Positions 8,525 through 17,413 of a DNA stretch of 44,127 nt are shown piece by piece. The DNA comes from Pseudomonas sp. (GTDB lineage Bacteria > Pseudomonadota > Gammaproteobacteria > Pseudomonadales > Pseudomonadaceae). Each line of letters begins with the position of its first letter. Position 1 is the first letter of the stretch. Position numbers and translations under genes: made by a program. The stretch lies in NCBI GenBank assembly GCA_022448005.1, contig JAKUTK010000040.1, positions 1 through 44,127 of the forward strand, read 5' to 3'. Below the pieces are notes generated by a model. That model was not told the origin of the DNA. It searched no databases and saw nothing but the letters and a program-made list of their open reading frames with translations.

Positions 8525-9538
8525 TCACAGGCGCGGTGCCGCGATCTGCTCCAGCAGCTGTTGGAGCAGCTGGTCCACCGCAGTGCCTTCGATGTCGAGT
8601 TCGGGCGAGAGCCTGACCCGATGTCGCAGAACGGCCAGCGCGCAGCCTTTTACATCGTCAGGGACGACAAAATCGCCGCCGCGCAACAAGGCGCGTGCAC
8701 GGGCGCAGCGCACCAGCGCGATCGACGCTCGTGGCCCCGCGCCCAGCGCCAGGCCGGGCCAGCTGCGAGTGGCTCGGGCCAGCCGAACGGCATAGTCGAG
8801 CACCTGGTCGTCCAGCGGCAAGTCGCTGGCGATTTTCTGCAGCGCCTGGACATCTTTGGCCTGCAGCAGGACACGCAAGCCGCTGACGTCAAGAATGTCG
8901 GTGCGAACCGAGCGAGTAACCTGGCGCACCAGCGTCAACTCCTCGTCCGCCTGCGGGTAATCCATGCGCAGCATCAACATGAAGCGGTCTAGCTCGGCTT
9001 CCGGCAACGGGTAGGTGCCTTCCTGCTCAATGGGGTTCTGCGTGGCCATGACCAGGAACGGCTGTGGTGCAGCGAGTGCGCGGCCCTCAAGGGTAACCTG
9101 ACGCTCCTGCATGACTTCCAGCAACGCCGCCTGGGTCTTGGCGGGCGCACGATTGATCTCGTCAGCCAACAACAGGTTGGTGAACACCGGGCCCTTGCGC
9201 AACTTGAATTGTTCGCTGGCCATGTCGTAGATCGCATGGCCGGTTATGTCGCTGGGCATCAGGTCCGGCGTGAACTGGATACGCGCGAAGTCACCTCCAA
9301 AGCAGCGCGCCAATGCCCGCACCAATAGCGTCTTGCCTAGCCCCGGTACCCCTTCGACTAGAACGTGACCACCAGCGATCAGCGCTGTGAGCAACCCGTC
9401 GACGACGTCGTGCTGGCCGATCACGGCTTTATGCAGCTCGTGGCGTAGCGCCTGGGCGAGCTGACTGGCACGTTGGCGCTGGTTGTTCGGCGGCGCGTCT
9501 GGATTGACGCTGTTCGGATCCGTGGGTGAGTCACTCAT
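8525..9538 (-). CDS. MoxR-family AAA+ ATPase
   Basis: A 337-residue cytoplasmic ATPase. Walker A is GVPGLGKT (63-70), Walker B is LLADEI (about 122-127), and the MoxR hallmarks NRAPAKTQAALLEVMQE and MATQNPIEQEGTYPLPEAELDRF (sensor 1 region) follow, with the helical C-terminal lid after them. MoxR proteins are chaperone-like ATPases that work with vWA-domain partners; here that partner is probably the DUF58 protein encoded immediately downstream. The ATG overlaps the DUF4350 stop as ATGA, and an AGGA site precedes it, so translation is coupled. The polar, proline-rich N terminus (residues 1-22) looks unstructured. Function in this operon is inferred, not known. Confidence 0.92.
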   Translation of the reverse strand: MSDSPTDPNSVNPDAPPNNQRQRASQLAQALRHELHKAVIGQHDVVDGLLTALIAGGHVLVEGVPGLGKTLLVRALARCFGGDFARIQFTPDLMPSDITGHAIYDMASEQFKLRKGPVFTNLLLADEINRAPAKTQAALLEVMQERQVTLEGRALAAPQPFLVMATQNPIEQEGTYPLPEAELDRFMLMLRMDYPQADEELTLVRQVTRSVRTDILDVSGLRVLLQAKDVQALQKIASDLPLDDQVLDYAVRLARATRSWPGLALGAGPRASIALVRCARARALLRGGDFVVPDDVKGCALAVLRHRVRLSPELDIEGTAVDQLLQQLLEQIAAPRL

Positions 9539-10710
9539 AAGCTGTTCCTGAGGCTTTGCAGGTGGGCAACCTGGCGGGTGAATTCGGAGGCGCTGACGGG
9601 TTTGTTCGATGGCGGCTGCATGGCCTGCGTGACAGCCCCTGAGGTGGTCTGGCTGATTGCTGCCAATACTTGGCACTGTTCAACGTATCCGAGGGTTTTG
9701 AAGCCCGGATGGCGTCGCTGCGCCTGCCGCCGGACATCGTCTTGCAGGTTGCTAAGTAACTGGCGTTGTCCGGCCCTGCGATATAGGAAATCGGCACTGC
9801 CGCGCAGATGCTCTTGCAGCCGCCGGCGATTCCGTTCGACCGGCTCCATCAACGGGCCCTGTCGCTGCGCCACATGCCAGAGCGTGGCAAGCAGCATCAG
9901 TAGCAGCGCCGCCAGTGCTTCGGGGAAGTAACGCAGCAACCGTTGCAGCAAATCATCATGTTCGGTGCGATAGATCAGCGTTACGTCGCGGTCCTGGGTG
10001 AGGTACCACAGCAGCCAGGCATGGTCGTATTGGGCTATGGCATCGTTTCGCCAGATCCAGCTGTCGGTCAGGGCCGTGATCAGGCCGTTCCCACGCTGCA
10101 GTTGCAGCATATGCGTCGCGCTGGCGCTGTTGGCCCATGCGTGCGCGCTGCCACCGGCGTCGTAGAGGTGATAGTTGGTATCAAAGGCGAGATAGGCGGG
10201 GGCATCCTCGTTCTCGAGATAGAGGCGAGTCAACACAGGGCGTTTCTCGGCGTTCGCGGCGCCATCAGCGTTATGGCTGTCATCGAGGTTCTCGCCTGCC
10301 TCGTGCTGCTGAAGGTTCAGCGCATCGAGCAGCAGGTCGCCGCTGCTTCCGCTATTTTCGTCCCATATACGCTCAGCGACAAATACCAGGTGGCCACCTT
10401 GATCGACCCAGCGCAACAGGCGTTCGGCCTGGCCGGGCGTCATGTTGCTGCGCTCGCCCAGCAGCAACAGCACCTGTTGATTGCTTTTGGACTTGGCGAG
10501 GCCATCGAGGCCTTGTGCATGATCGACGGCGCGCCCCTGGTCGATCAGGAAACGCTCTGCGGCCAGGTACGGATTGCTGCGTACCTCCGGTGCGGGGCCA
10601 TGCTCGATCGTTTCCTCATAGGGCGTCGCCTTGCTCAGGGCAAAAAGCAGCAACAGCCCAAGCAGCAACCCGCTCGCAGCAAGCAGAAAGAACCGACGTG
10701 GCCTGCTCAT
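9535..10710 (-). CDS. DUF4350 membrane protein
   Basis: A 391-residue protein with one N-terminal membrane segment (residues ~7-26) and a second near the middle (around FPEALAALLLMLLATLWHV). Between them is a soluble domain, probably periplasmic, that begins YEETIEHGPAPEVRSNPYLAAERFL, typical of DUF4350, and contains a GATase1-like stretch (VLLLLGERSNMTPGQ followed by LLRWVDQGGHLVFVAE). The second membrane segment is followed by a basic cytoplasmic tail. The gene overlaps both neighbours by four bases (ATGA), so it is a fixed component of the RDD-SpoIIM-DUF4129-DUF4350-MoxR-DUF58 unit. No activity is known to me for the family. Confidence 0.85.
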   Translation of the reverse strand: MSRPRRFFLLAASGLLLGLLLLFALSKATPYEETIEHGPAPEVRSNPYLAAERFLIDQGRAVDHAQGLDGLAKSKSNQQVLLLLGERSNMTPGQAERLLRWVDQGGHLVFVAERIWDENSGSSGDLLLDALNLQQHEAGENLDDSHNADGAANAEKRPVLTRLYLENEDAPAYLAFDTNYHLYDAGGSAHAWANSASATHMLQLQRGNGLITALTDSWIWRNDAIAQYDHAWLLWYLTQDRDVTLIYRTEHDDLLQRLLRYFPEALAALLLMLLATLWHVAQRQGPLMEPVERNRRRLQEHLRGSADFLYRRAGQRQLLSNLQDDVRRQAQRRHPGFKTLGYVEQCQVLAAISQTTSGAVTQAMQPPSNKPVSASEFTRQVAHLQSLRNSL

Positions 10711-12266
10711 ACGAGCCGCTCACTGCCAAACAGTGCGCGCCAGCGCTCGCACAGCTCGTCGCGGGCCCTCTCGGATGGAAGCTGATGTCCGTAGGCCAGG
10801 CGCAGCCAGTCGCGCGTCAAGGCTTCGGCGTACTCGAGCAGCTCTGGCCGAGCTTCCAGGCGCAGCAGTTCGAGTATTTCTCCCTCGGTATGCGAGCTCT
10901 TCAATGGCAGTTGCTGTTCGTGCAGCAGGCGGCTGAGAAAGGCCCGGTAGAGCAGGCCAAGCGCTTCGCGTGGGTGCTGGTGCCAGAGCCGCTGTACCTC
11001 GGCGACAACGTCCGCCGGAATGCTTTCGGGTTGCAGGTCAAGCCCGAACAGTACGGCAGGGGACGCTTGGCGCTTTCTGATCCGCAATTGGCCAGGTGTC
11101 ACATATAGCTTGAGCCACTCACGGTAGCGCCACAGCAGCCAGCCGGTCAGGCTGAAAAGGGCGGTCCATAGAAACACTTCGATTACGCTTGTGAGGGTTT
11201 CGGGGCGCTGGGGCAGCAGGTCGCTGCGAAGCAGTCGCTCCAGCAGACGTGCCAGCCAACCCGGCTCGTCCCTAGACTCTTCCGTGAAGCGCCAGCGGGT
11301 CACGGTCTCGCGGTTTCGGAAGGGCGGCTGATCAAGCAATTCTCCAATCCGGTCACTGGCTGCTTTGCTGGTCAAGGGCTGCTTGAGCAGGCGATTAGTG
11401 TCTGGGCCGGAGGCCTCGATCGCTTGCGTCGTTCCCTCTGCGCCAGTAGCAGCGAGTGCCACCTCGGGTGGCGATACCAACCACAAACCCAGCCCCACCA
11501 GCAGCACTGGCAGCAACGACTTCATGCGTGTCTGCAAACGGCGAAACGTCAGTTCGATATCCCAGGCCTCAAGCGTAGTGCGGCGGTTGAGGTAAAGACT
11601 GAAACCGCTGGCGACATAAATTGGCTCCCAGACCACCAGCACCAAGGCATAGAGCAGGTTGGACAGGTGTTCGAACCACAGCCAATCGCCGCTCATGCCG
11701 AGGAGGTCTTGCCAGTCCCAGTCCGCCAGCATCTGCTGTGGGATGAGCATATACATCAGCGCCAGAGCACCAAACCACAGCCCCATCTCCAGATGCATGC
11801 CCACCAGGGTCAGCCAGGATGCGGCCCGACTGTCCCGTTGTCCCAGCACCGCGAGGCGCTGCTGACGAGCCGAGCCGGCCAACTGCTCGAGCTGCAGCAC
11901 TGGAAGATCGAAACTGCGAGTCACGCTGAAGCGGCGCCATGTCACGCTGGAAAACCACTGGGGACGCAGCAGGGGTGGCAGTGTCGTGATGCTCTGGCGC
12001 AGCGACGGTGTGTCGCCGAACAGTGCTCGCGACAGGATGAACAGAGGCAGCCGTTCATAGAGCGGCTTGAACCACCAGAACAGCAACAACGAGAGCGTCG
12101 GGTGTTGCCAGAACAACAGACTGAACAGGGCGAAGATCGGCAACGTCACCAGCGCCCAGCTGCCCATCAGCAATGCAGCATGACGCCGTGCTAATAGAAT
12201 GCCGAGATCCAGCGCCTCCCACGCGGTGCGGGGACGGATCGCCATGCTGGCGTCATTCAGGCGCAT
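10707..12266 (-). CDS. DUF4129 multi-pass membrane protein
   Basis: A 519-residue protein with several N-terminal hydrophobic segments (for example around residues 34-54, 62-72, 160-178 and 205-222), a further one near ALLVGL/VLLVGLGLWLVS, a polar loop, then a last membrane segment (VFLWTALFSLTGWLLW) followed by a soluble C-terminal DUF4129 domain. That domain carries the typical pattern ALGLLYRAFLSRLLHEQ ... THTEGE-like element for acidic recognition (here SSHTEGEILELL). In other bacteria DUF4129 is often attached to a transglutaminase-like protein, but no transglutaminase is encoded here. It overlaps the SpoIIM-like gene by 14 bases and DUF4350 by four. ATG 12245 is an alternative start. 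Confidence 0.82.
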   Translation of the reverse strand: MRLNDASMAIRPRTAWEALDLGILLARRHAALLMGSWALVTLPIFALFSLLFWQHPTLSLLLFWWFKPLYERLPLFILSRALFGDTPSLRQSITTLPPLLRPQWFSSVTWRRFSVTRSFDLPVLQLEQLAGSARQQRLAVLGQRDSRAASWLTLVGMHLEMGLWFGALALMYMLIPQQMLADWDWQDLLGMSGDWLWFEHLSNLLYALVLVVWEPIYVASGFSLYLNRRTTLEAWDIELTFRRLQTRMKSLLPVLLVGLGLWLVSPPEVALAATGAEGTTQAIEASGPDTNRLLKQPLTSKAASDRIGELLDQPPFRNRETVTRWRFTEESRDEPGWLARLLERLLRSDLLPQRPETLTSVIEVFLWTALFSLTGWLLWRYREWLKLYVTPGQLRIRKRQASPAVLFGLDLQPESIPADVVAEVQRLWHQHPREALGLLYRAFLSRLLHEQQLPLKSSHTEGEILELLRLEARPELLEYAEALTRDWLRLAYGHQLPSERARDELCERWRALFGSERLV

Positions 12267-13236
12267 GGAAATGTCGCCCGCTCCGCGCCAAATAGACCCC
12301 GACCAGTAGCCACAACAGAACGCCGACGGCGTATTTGACGGGCGCTGGGGGATAAGTCATCGAGGACCAGTAGGCCTCGATAAAGGCTGCGATCAAGAGA
12401 AACAGCGTGGCCCCGACAATCAGCCTCACTGCTGTGGCGGCTGCCAGGCGCAATGCCTCGCTGCGTGTTCGACGGCCGGGTGACACAAGGGCAGCACCCA
12501 GTTTCAGCCCGGCTGCTCCCGCCAATGTGATGGCCGTCAGTTCAAACGCGCCATGGCCAATGACGAATGACCAGAACGGCTGACCGTAGCCGATGCCGGT
12601 CAGGTGGCCGGCAATGGCACCAATGATCAAGCCGTTGAACAGCAGATAAAACAGGCTGCCAAGGCCGAAGAGCAGGCCACCGGCAAAGGTCTGGAAAGCG
12701 ATGCCGATGTTATGCATCACGTAGTAACCGAACATGACCCAGTCGTCAGCAGACCCACGCTCGCCGAAGCGGCCGAGACGACTGGCGTCAGGGTCGTACA
12801 TGGCTTCCATCTCCGCGACCTGTTCCGGGCTGATGAGGCTGTAGACCAACTCCGGAAAGGCCAGCACCAGCGCAGCCATACCCAGCAGACTCAGGTAGAA
12901 AATCAGACTCGCTGCTGCCAGATAGCGCCACTCTGTGCGAACGAGTCTGGCAAAACCGCCAAGAAAGAAGCCGAGCAGGCGACCACCCAACGGGCTCCGA
13001 TGTCGATACATTTGATGGTGCCCGCGCTGAGCCAGCAGCTGCAGACGCTCGACGAAGCGCATGCTGTAACCGCGCGACTGTGCCAGTGCCAGCTGCTGGC
13101 AAAGCCGTCGATAGGCGGCCGGAAAGCCAGCGACTGCTTCTGGCGTACGGGCTTTGCCGCGCTCCAATGTTGTGAGCATTTCTTCGAACGCCTGCCACTC
13201 GGCCTGATGCCGGGTTTCGAACTGGCTTTGCTTCAT
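12253..13236 (-). CDS. Stage II sporulation protein M (SpoIIM)-like membrane protein
   Basis: A 327-residue protein of the SpoIIM superfamily, which in Bacillus works with SpoIID and SpoIIP in peptidoglycan remodelling during engulfment. Non-sporulating bacteria often carry a homologue beside an RDD protein, as here. The first ~95 residues are soluble and helical; after them come about six membrane segments, including YLAAASLIFYLSLLGMAALV, LLFGLGSLFYLLFNGLIIGA and the family-typical WSFVIGHGAFELTAITLAGAAG. Overlap with the RDD gene is the four-base ATGA. The name describes homology only; the organism is not expected to form spores, and the role in this operon is unknown. Confidence 0.85.
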   Translation of the reverse strand: MKQSQFETRHQAEWQAFEEMLTTLERGKARTPEAVAGFPAAYRRLCQQLALAQSRGYSMRFVERLQLLAQRGHHQMYRHRSPLGGRLLGFFLGGFARLVRTEWRYLAAASLIFYLSLLGMAALVLAFPELVYSLISPEQVAEMEAMYDPDASRLGRFGERGSADDWVMFGYYVMHNIGIAFQTFAGGLLFGLGSLFYLLFNGLIIGAIAGHLTGIGYGQPFWSFVIGHGAFELTAITLAGAAGLKLGAALVSPGRRTRSEALRLAAATAVRLIVGATLFLLIAAFIEAYWSSMTYPPAPVKYAVGVLLWLLVGVYLARSGRHFHAPE

Positions 13237-13940
13237 GCCGGGCCCACCAGGCTACGGGCGATGCCGTGGATCCGGGCTTCCGCCTGTGTGGGTTCAATCT
13301 GCAGCGGCTCGGCCAGGATCGAGGCCAGCTCGAGCCGCCTTTGCGGCGTGAGCGTCGAATGGCGCTCGGCAAAGGCGATTAGCGCTTGCTGCTCAGCCAG
13401 TGTCAGAGGTAGCGGGGGCGTTACTGCTTCAGCGGCTGGCAGGTCTGGTGCGCTGACGTTGCGCTCGCGGTACACCACCATGGTGCCCGCGGCGAGGTCG
13501 CCCAAGCGCTTGAACGATGGGTGCCAGAGACAGCAGAGAGCCCCGAGGAAATAGCCGAACGGCAGCATGTCGACGAAACGCAACAGATTGCGTGCTAAGG
13601 AGGAAGCCCAACCGACCGGCGTGCCGTCATCATGGATAACGCGCAGCCCCAGCCATTGCTTGCCCGGGGTGCGGCCCTGGTTCAGCACTTCGAACAGCAC
13701 CATGTACCACCATTGCACCAGAAACAGCAGCAGCGCCCCAATACCCATCCCGAACTTGCCCAGCAACGCGAACGCAAAACCCAAAGCCGCCAATAGAGCG
13801 CCCCGTATCAGCAGGTCCAGTGCAAATGCCAAGGCGCGAGGGACCAGGCCGGCTGGATGGAGCAACAAATCGATACCTTCCGGCGTTTCGACGCGGTGCG
13901 TGTTATCCAGCAAGGCGGTGGCTGAAGAGGCGGATTGCAC
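13233..13940 (-). CDS. RDD family membrane protein, first gene of the MoxR operon
   Basis: A 235-residue protein with an RDD domain, named for its conserved Arg and Asp residues: RALAFALDLLIRG at the start, TPGKQWLGLRVIHDDG after the second membrane segment, and a third hydrophobic segment ending KRLGDLAAGTMVVYRER. The C-terminal ~70 residues are soluble. The GTG start (13938-13940) has only a weak ribosome site. RDD proteins are proposed to be transport-related; some are Na+/H+ antiporters, but none of that can be read here. As first gene of a strictly overlapping six-gene run, its promoter should lie in the 251 bases before sbcB, which is divergent; I could not pick a convincing one. Confidence 0.85.
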   Translation of the reverse strand: MQSASSATALLDNTHRVETPEGIDLLLHPAGLVPRALAFALDLLIRGALLAALGFAFALLGKFGMGIGALLLFLVQWWYMVLFEVLNQGRTPGKQWLGLRVIHDDGTPVGWASSLARNLLRFVDMLPFGYFLGALCCLWHPSFKRLGDLAAGTMVVYRERNVSAPDLPAAEAVTPPLPLTLAEQQALIAFAERHSTLTPQRRLELASILAEPLQIEPTQAEARIHGIARSLVGPA

Positions 13941-14191
13941 GGCTCTGGCTCGTAAATGGGGGACTGGATGCTATGCGCACATTGCGTACAGAGCAACGCC
14001 TGGCGGAAGCGGTGCTGCTGAATGAAACCATTGAATGACATCTGCGGCCATAACCGGCTTGGCACTTTGATTGATGCGCCAGCGGATTACTTACGTCAGC
14101 ACTCAATCGCTACCTGCACTAGGCGCCGGACCATTCGGTGAGGGCGGGTCGGCGCGTTAGACTGTGGGCGACAATCGAGAAGGAAGCTCCC

Positions 14192-15616
14192 TTGACTTCT
14201 AGCATCTTCTGGTACGACTTCGAAACAACCGGCATATCGCCTCGCTGTGACCGGCCTGTGCAAGTGGCCGGCATCCGCACCAATGAGGCGCTGGAGGAAA
14301 TTGGCGAACCGCTGAACATCTATTGCCGGCTGAGCGACGACATCCTCCCGCATCCCGCGGCGTGCCTAGTCACGGGTATCACACCTGCCACGCTGGCGGA
14401 AAAAGGCCTGTGCGAGGCCGAGTTCGTGGCCCGGTTGCATCATGAACTGGCGGTGCCAGGCACCTGTGGCGCGGGGTACAACAGCTTGCGCTTCGATGAT
14501 GAAGTGCTGCGCTACAGCCTCTATCGCAACTTCTTCGATCCCTATGCGCGTGAATGGCAGGGCGGTAACAGTCGCTGGGACCTCATTGATCTGGTCCGCA
14601 CCGCTTACGCCTTGCGACCGGAAGGCATCGTCTGGCCGGAAGAGGAGGGGCGAGTCACGTTGAAACTGGAACGGCTCAGTGCTGCCAATGGACTCGAGCA
14701 CCTGAATGCCCATGATGCATTGTCCGATGTTCGGGCAACGATTGCCTTGGCTCGCCTGATTCGCACGCGTCAACCGCGTCTCTATGACTACCTCTACAAG
14801 CTACGCCGTAAACATGCGGTGATCGAACAAGTCCAGCTGCTCAAACCAATGGTGCATGTATCGGGTCGGTTTTCCGCAGCGCGTCATTTTCTATCGGTGG
14901 TCTTGCCGCTGGCCTGGCACCCTCGCAACCGTAATGCCCTGATCGTCTGTGACTTGAGTGCCGACTGCGCGCCGCTGTGGGAAGAACAGGCCGAGGCTAT
15001 TCGCGAACGGCTCTATACCCGTCGGGAAGACTTGGGGGAGAAACTTCCGATTCCCTTGAAACTCGTGCACATGAACCGTTGCCCCGTGCTGGCGCCAATG
15101 AGCGTCCTGCGGCCATCGGATATTGCGCGGCTGGGACTGGATATCCAATGTAGCGAGTCTAGAGCTGCCGAGTTACGTGGGCGCGAACCGGAGTGGAGCT
15201 GGAAGCTTGCCGACATCTACAAGGAGGATGTCTTTGCGGGTTCGTCCGATCCGGAGCAGCAGTTGTATGACGGCTTTTTCAATGATCGCGACCGGCGACT
15301 GTGCGAGCAGGTACGAAGTACTTCGCCGCTTTCGACAGGCGCCGCACTGCCGTTTGATGACCCGCGCTTGCCAGAACTGCATTTCCGCTATCGCGCGCGT
15401 AACTTTCCCGAGTGTTTATCACTTGCCGAAGTTGAGCAGTGGCATGCCTTCTGCCGGCAGCGCTTGATGGAACCCGAGTTCGGCGCGCCGAACACCTTGG
15501 AGCAGTTTGAAAAAGCTGTGCAGGCTTTGTTGCCATCAAGCACACCCGAACAAGCGTGTCTTCTGCAGCAATGGTTAATACATGTTCGCGGTCTACGGGA
15601 GCGCTACATGCTTTGA
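14192..15616 (+). CDS. sbcB: Exodeoxyribonuclease I
   Basis: 3'-to-5' single-strand DNA exonuclease involved in recombination, mismatch repair and end trimming. It belongs to the DEDDh family: motif I is DFETTG near residue 9, motif II lies in GYNSLRFDDEVLRYSLY, and motif III is NAHDALSDVRATIAL. The SH3-like and C-terminal domains follow. The frame is open from 14138, but I chose the TTG at 14192 because a GAAGGAAG ribosome site precedes it by five bases and the product (474 residues, beginning MTSSIFWYDFETTG) then matches the family length of about 475. It is divergent from the RDD operon and converges on mvaT across a shared terminator. Confidence 0.94.
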   Translation: MTSSIFWYDFETTGISPRCDRPVQVAGIRTNEALEEIGEPLNIYCRLSDDILPHPAACLVTGITPATLAEKGLCEAEFVARLHHELAVPGTCGAGYNSLRFDDEVLRYSLYRNFFDPYAREWQGGNSRWDLIDLVRTAYALRPEGIVWPEEEGRVTLKLERLSAANGLEHLNAHDALSDVRATIALARLIRTRQPRLYDYLYKLRRKHAVIEQVQLLKPMVHVSGRFSAARHFLSVVLPLAWHPRNRNALIVCDLSADCAPLWEEQAEAIRERLYTRREDLGEKLPIPLKLVHMNRCPVLAPMSVLRPSDIARLGLDIQCSESRAAELRGREPEWSWKLADIYKEDVFAGSSDPEQQLYDGFFNDRDRRLCEQVRSTSPLSTGAALPFDDPRLPELHFRYRARNFPECLSLAEVEQWHAFCRQRLMEPEFGAPNTLEQFEKAVQALLPSSTPEQACLLQQWLIHVRGLRERYML

Positions 15617-15635
15617 ATGCTTGGTCGGGAAACAA

Positions 15636-15676
15636 AAAAGCCATCTGAAGCAGCATCACTGCGCCAGATGGCTTTT
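15636..15676. terminator. Bidirectional terminator between sbcB and mvaT
   Basis: AAAAGCCATCTG (15636-15647) pairs perfectly with CAGATGGCTTTT (15665-15676) around a 17-base loop. On the minus strand the stem is followed by T6-GTTT, a good terminator for mvaT; on the plus strand T4 ends sbcB. Confidence 0.88.
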
Positions 15677-15693
15677 GGGGTGCGGCGTAAAAC

Positions 15694-16071
15694 TTAGCCC
15701 AACAGAGTGGCCCAGCTTTCAACCTCGTCGGAACCCCATTGTGCTTTCCACTCTTTCAGCGTCTTGTGATTGCCGCCTTTGGTTTCAATCACTTCACCGT
15801 TGTGAGGGTTCTTGTACTGCTTGACGCGACGGGCGCGTTTGGTTGCAGCAGGCGCTTTGGATGCGCGTTGCGTCTTGTTGCTGCGGGCATCTGGATCGAG
15901 CAGAGCGATAATGTCGCGAAGGGACTTCTGATATTCGCCCATCAGCTCGCGCAGTTTGCCTTCAAACTCGAGTTCCTTTTTCAGCTTGTCATCTTCAGAC
16001 AAGGATTTCAGGCGCTCCTGTAGTTCCTTGATAGCTTCTTCAGTAGCGCGGTATTCGTTGATCAGCGACAT
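15694..16071 (-). CDS. mvaT: H-NS-like xenogeneic silencer MvaT
   Basis: Nucleoid protein that oligomerises on AT-rich DNA and silences horizontally acquired and virulence-related genes; functional equivalent of H-NS in Pseudomonas. The 125-residue protein has an N-terminal coiled-coil dimerisation region (INEYRATEEAIKELQERLKSL and onwards to about residue 62), a basic linker (TKRARRVK) and the C-terminal DNA-binding domain with the typical KNPHNGEVIETKGGNHKTLKEW. A GGAAGTGAC site precedes the ATG. A longer in-frame upstream extension lacks any family similarity. From memory it sits next to sbcB and purU as in P. aeruginosa (PA4315). Regulation is probably by the promoter at 16111-16139, whose surroundings are AT-rich and could allow autorepression. 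Confidence 0.95.
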   Translation of the reverse strand: MSLINEYRATEEAIKELQERLKSLSEDDKLKKELEFEGKLRELMGEYQKSLRDIIALLDPDARSNKTQRASKAPAATKRARRVKQYKNPHNGEVIETKGGNHKTLKEWKAQWGSDEVESWATLLG

Positions 16072-16110
16072 GTCACTTCCTTGGTATAGGTTTGAACGCA
16101 AGTGACAGCA

Positions 16111-16139
16111 ATCATAGACAGCTGCTGCAGACAAGTAAA
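16111..16139 (-). promoter_or_regulatory. Probable sigma-70 promoter of mvaT
   Basis: On the minus strand TTTACT (16139-16134) and TATGAT (16116-16111) are separated by exactly 17 bases. The expected transcript would start near 16104 and have a leader of about 33 bases before the mvaT ATG. Confidence 0.55.
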
Positions 16140-16534
16140 TGTTGCTCTGAACAAAGTTTACTCAGTTTGTTTCATTGTGGTGCGTTAGGCGCGCTGAGCT
16201 GCAGTTAAACGTAGCCAGGGTGAACTACTGCACATAACCGAAGGATGCGCCGGATCACGTCCGGCTTATTTATGCCGTCCCGGTATTTGAGTATGCAGTT
16301 CTGCAACCCGTTGCGGTGTTGCGTTTCCTTTGCTCGCTGGGCCCTTTTCCAGCAACTTGAACCCCCAAAAGTTAAGGTTTCAATCATGGTTTTTTACAAA
16401 TCAGCTGGTTCGTCTCGCGCCGCGTGTGGCGACCGTTGAGGCGTGCCGTGCTCCGGCTTGAATAATTTGGTGGTGGTTTTCTTCGCTGCGCTAGAATGCC
16501 GGGTCTTTATGAGTAAGCCGGAGTTAACTTAAGA
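16140..16534. other. Long mvaT-purU divergent intergenic region
   Basis: About 400 bases with no convincing gene. The first 40 are AT-rich, next to the mvaT promoter. On the plus strand GCCGGA-TCACG-TCCGGC (16249-16265) followed by TTATTTAT looks like a small terminator with no gene before it. A TAGAAT (16492-16497) 38 bases before purU may be its -10 element, with no clear -35. Two open frames here have no ribosome sites. Confidence 0.5.
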
Positions 16535-17386
16535 ATGCGCACTTTCAGGCTGGTTATCGCCTGTCCCGACGGCGTCGGTATTGTGGCCAAGGTCGGCAAT
16601 TTCCTGGCGACCTACAACGGCTGGATCACCGAAGCTAATCACCATTCCGATCATCAGAGTGGCTGGTTCTTCATGCGGCATGAGATACGGGCCGACTCGC
16701 TGCCTTTTGATCTCGATGGTTTTCGCCAGGCGTTTGCGCCAATAGCGCGCGAGTTTTCCATGGAATGGCGCATCACCGACTCTGCCCAGCGCAAGCGAGT
16801 CGTGCTGATGGCCAGCCGCGAGTCGCACTGCCTCGCCGATCTGCTGCATCGTTGGCACAGTGGGGAACTGGACTGTGACATTCCTTGCGTGATCTCCAAC
16901 CACGACGATCTGCGCAGTATGGTCGAATGGCATGGCATTCCGTATTTCCATGTGCCCGTCCAGCCGGGGCGCAAGGAAGAAGCTTTTGCCGAGGTGTCGC
17001 GACTCGTACGCGAGCAGCACGCCGACGCCATCGTATTAGCGCGCTACATGCAAATTCTTCCTGCTGAGCTCTGCGAGGAATATGCGCAACGGGTGATTAA
17101 CATCCATCACAGCTTTCTGCCGTCGTTCGTCGGTGCAAAACCGTACCACCAGGCCTCGCTGCGAGGGGTCAAGCTCATAGGTGCGACCTGCCACTATGTG
17201 ACAGAAGAGCTTGATGCCGGGCCGATCATCGAGCAGGACGTGGTGCGCGTCAGCCATAGAGACAGCATCGAGGACATGGTTCGGCTGGGCAAGGACGTGG
17301 AAAAGATGGTGTTGTCCCGTGGTTTGCGCTATCACCTAGAAGAGCGGGTGCTGGTGCATAGCAACAAGACGCTGGTATTCAACTGA
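16535..17386 (+). CDS. purU: Formyltetrahydrofolate deformylase
   Basis: Hydrolyses 10-formyl-tetrahydrofolate to formate and tetrahydrofolate, balancing one-carbon pools and feeding formate to the PurT route of purine synthesis; a purT gene lies at the end of this window. The 283-residue protein has an N-terminal ACT regulatory domain (MRTFRLVIACPDGVGIVAKV, to about residue 80) and a C-terminal formyltransferase-fold domain with VLMASRESHCL, the SNHDDL motif, INIHHSFLPSFVGAKPYHQA and GATCHYVTEELDAGPII. These contain the Asn, His and Asp expected for catalysis. A CCGGAG element lies 11 bases upstream of the ATG. From memory, Pseudomonas has several PurU paralogues; position next to mvaT matches purU1. 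Confidence 0.94.
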   Translation: MRTFRLVIACPDGVGIVAKVGNFLATYNGWITEANHHSDHQSGWFFMRHEIRADSLPFDLDGFRQAFAPIAREFSMEWRITDSAQRKRVVLMASRESHCLADLLHRWHSGELDCDIPCVISNHDDLRSMVEWHGIPYFHVPVQPGRKEEAFAEVSRLVREQHADAIVLARYMQILPAELCEEYAQRVINIHHSFLPSFVGAKPYHQASLRGVKLIGATCHYVTEELDAGPIIEQDVVRVSHRDSIEDMVRLGKDVEKMVLSRGLRYHLEERVLVHSNKTLVFN

Positions 17387-17413
17387 TCCATCGTTATTGG
17401 CGCGGGAGGCGAG

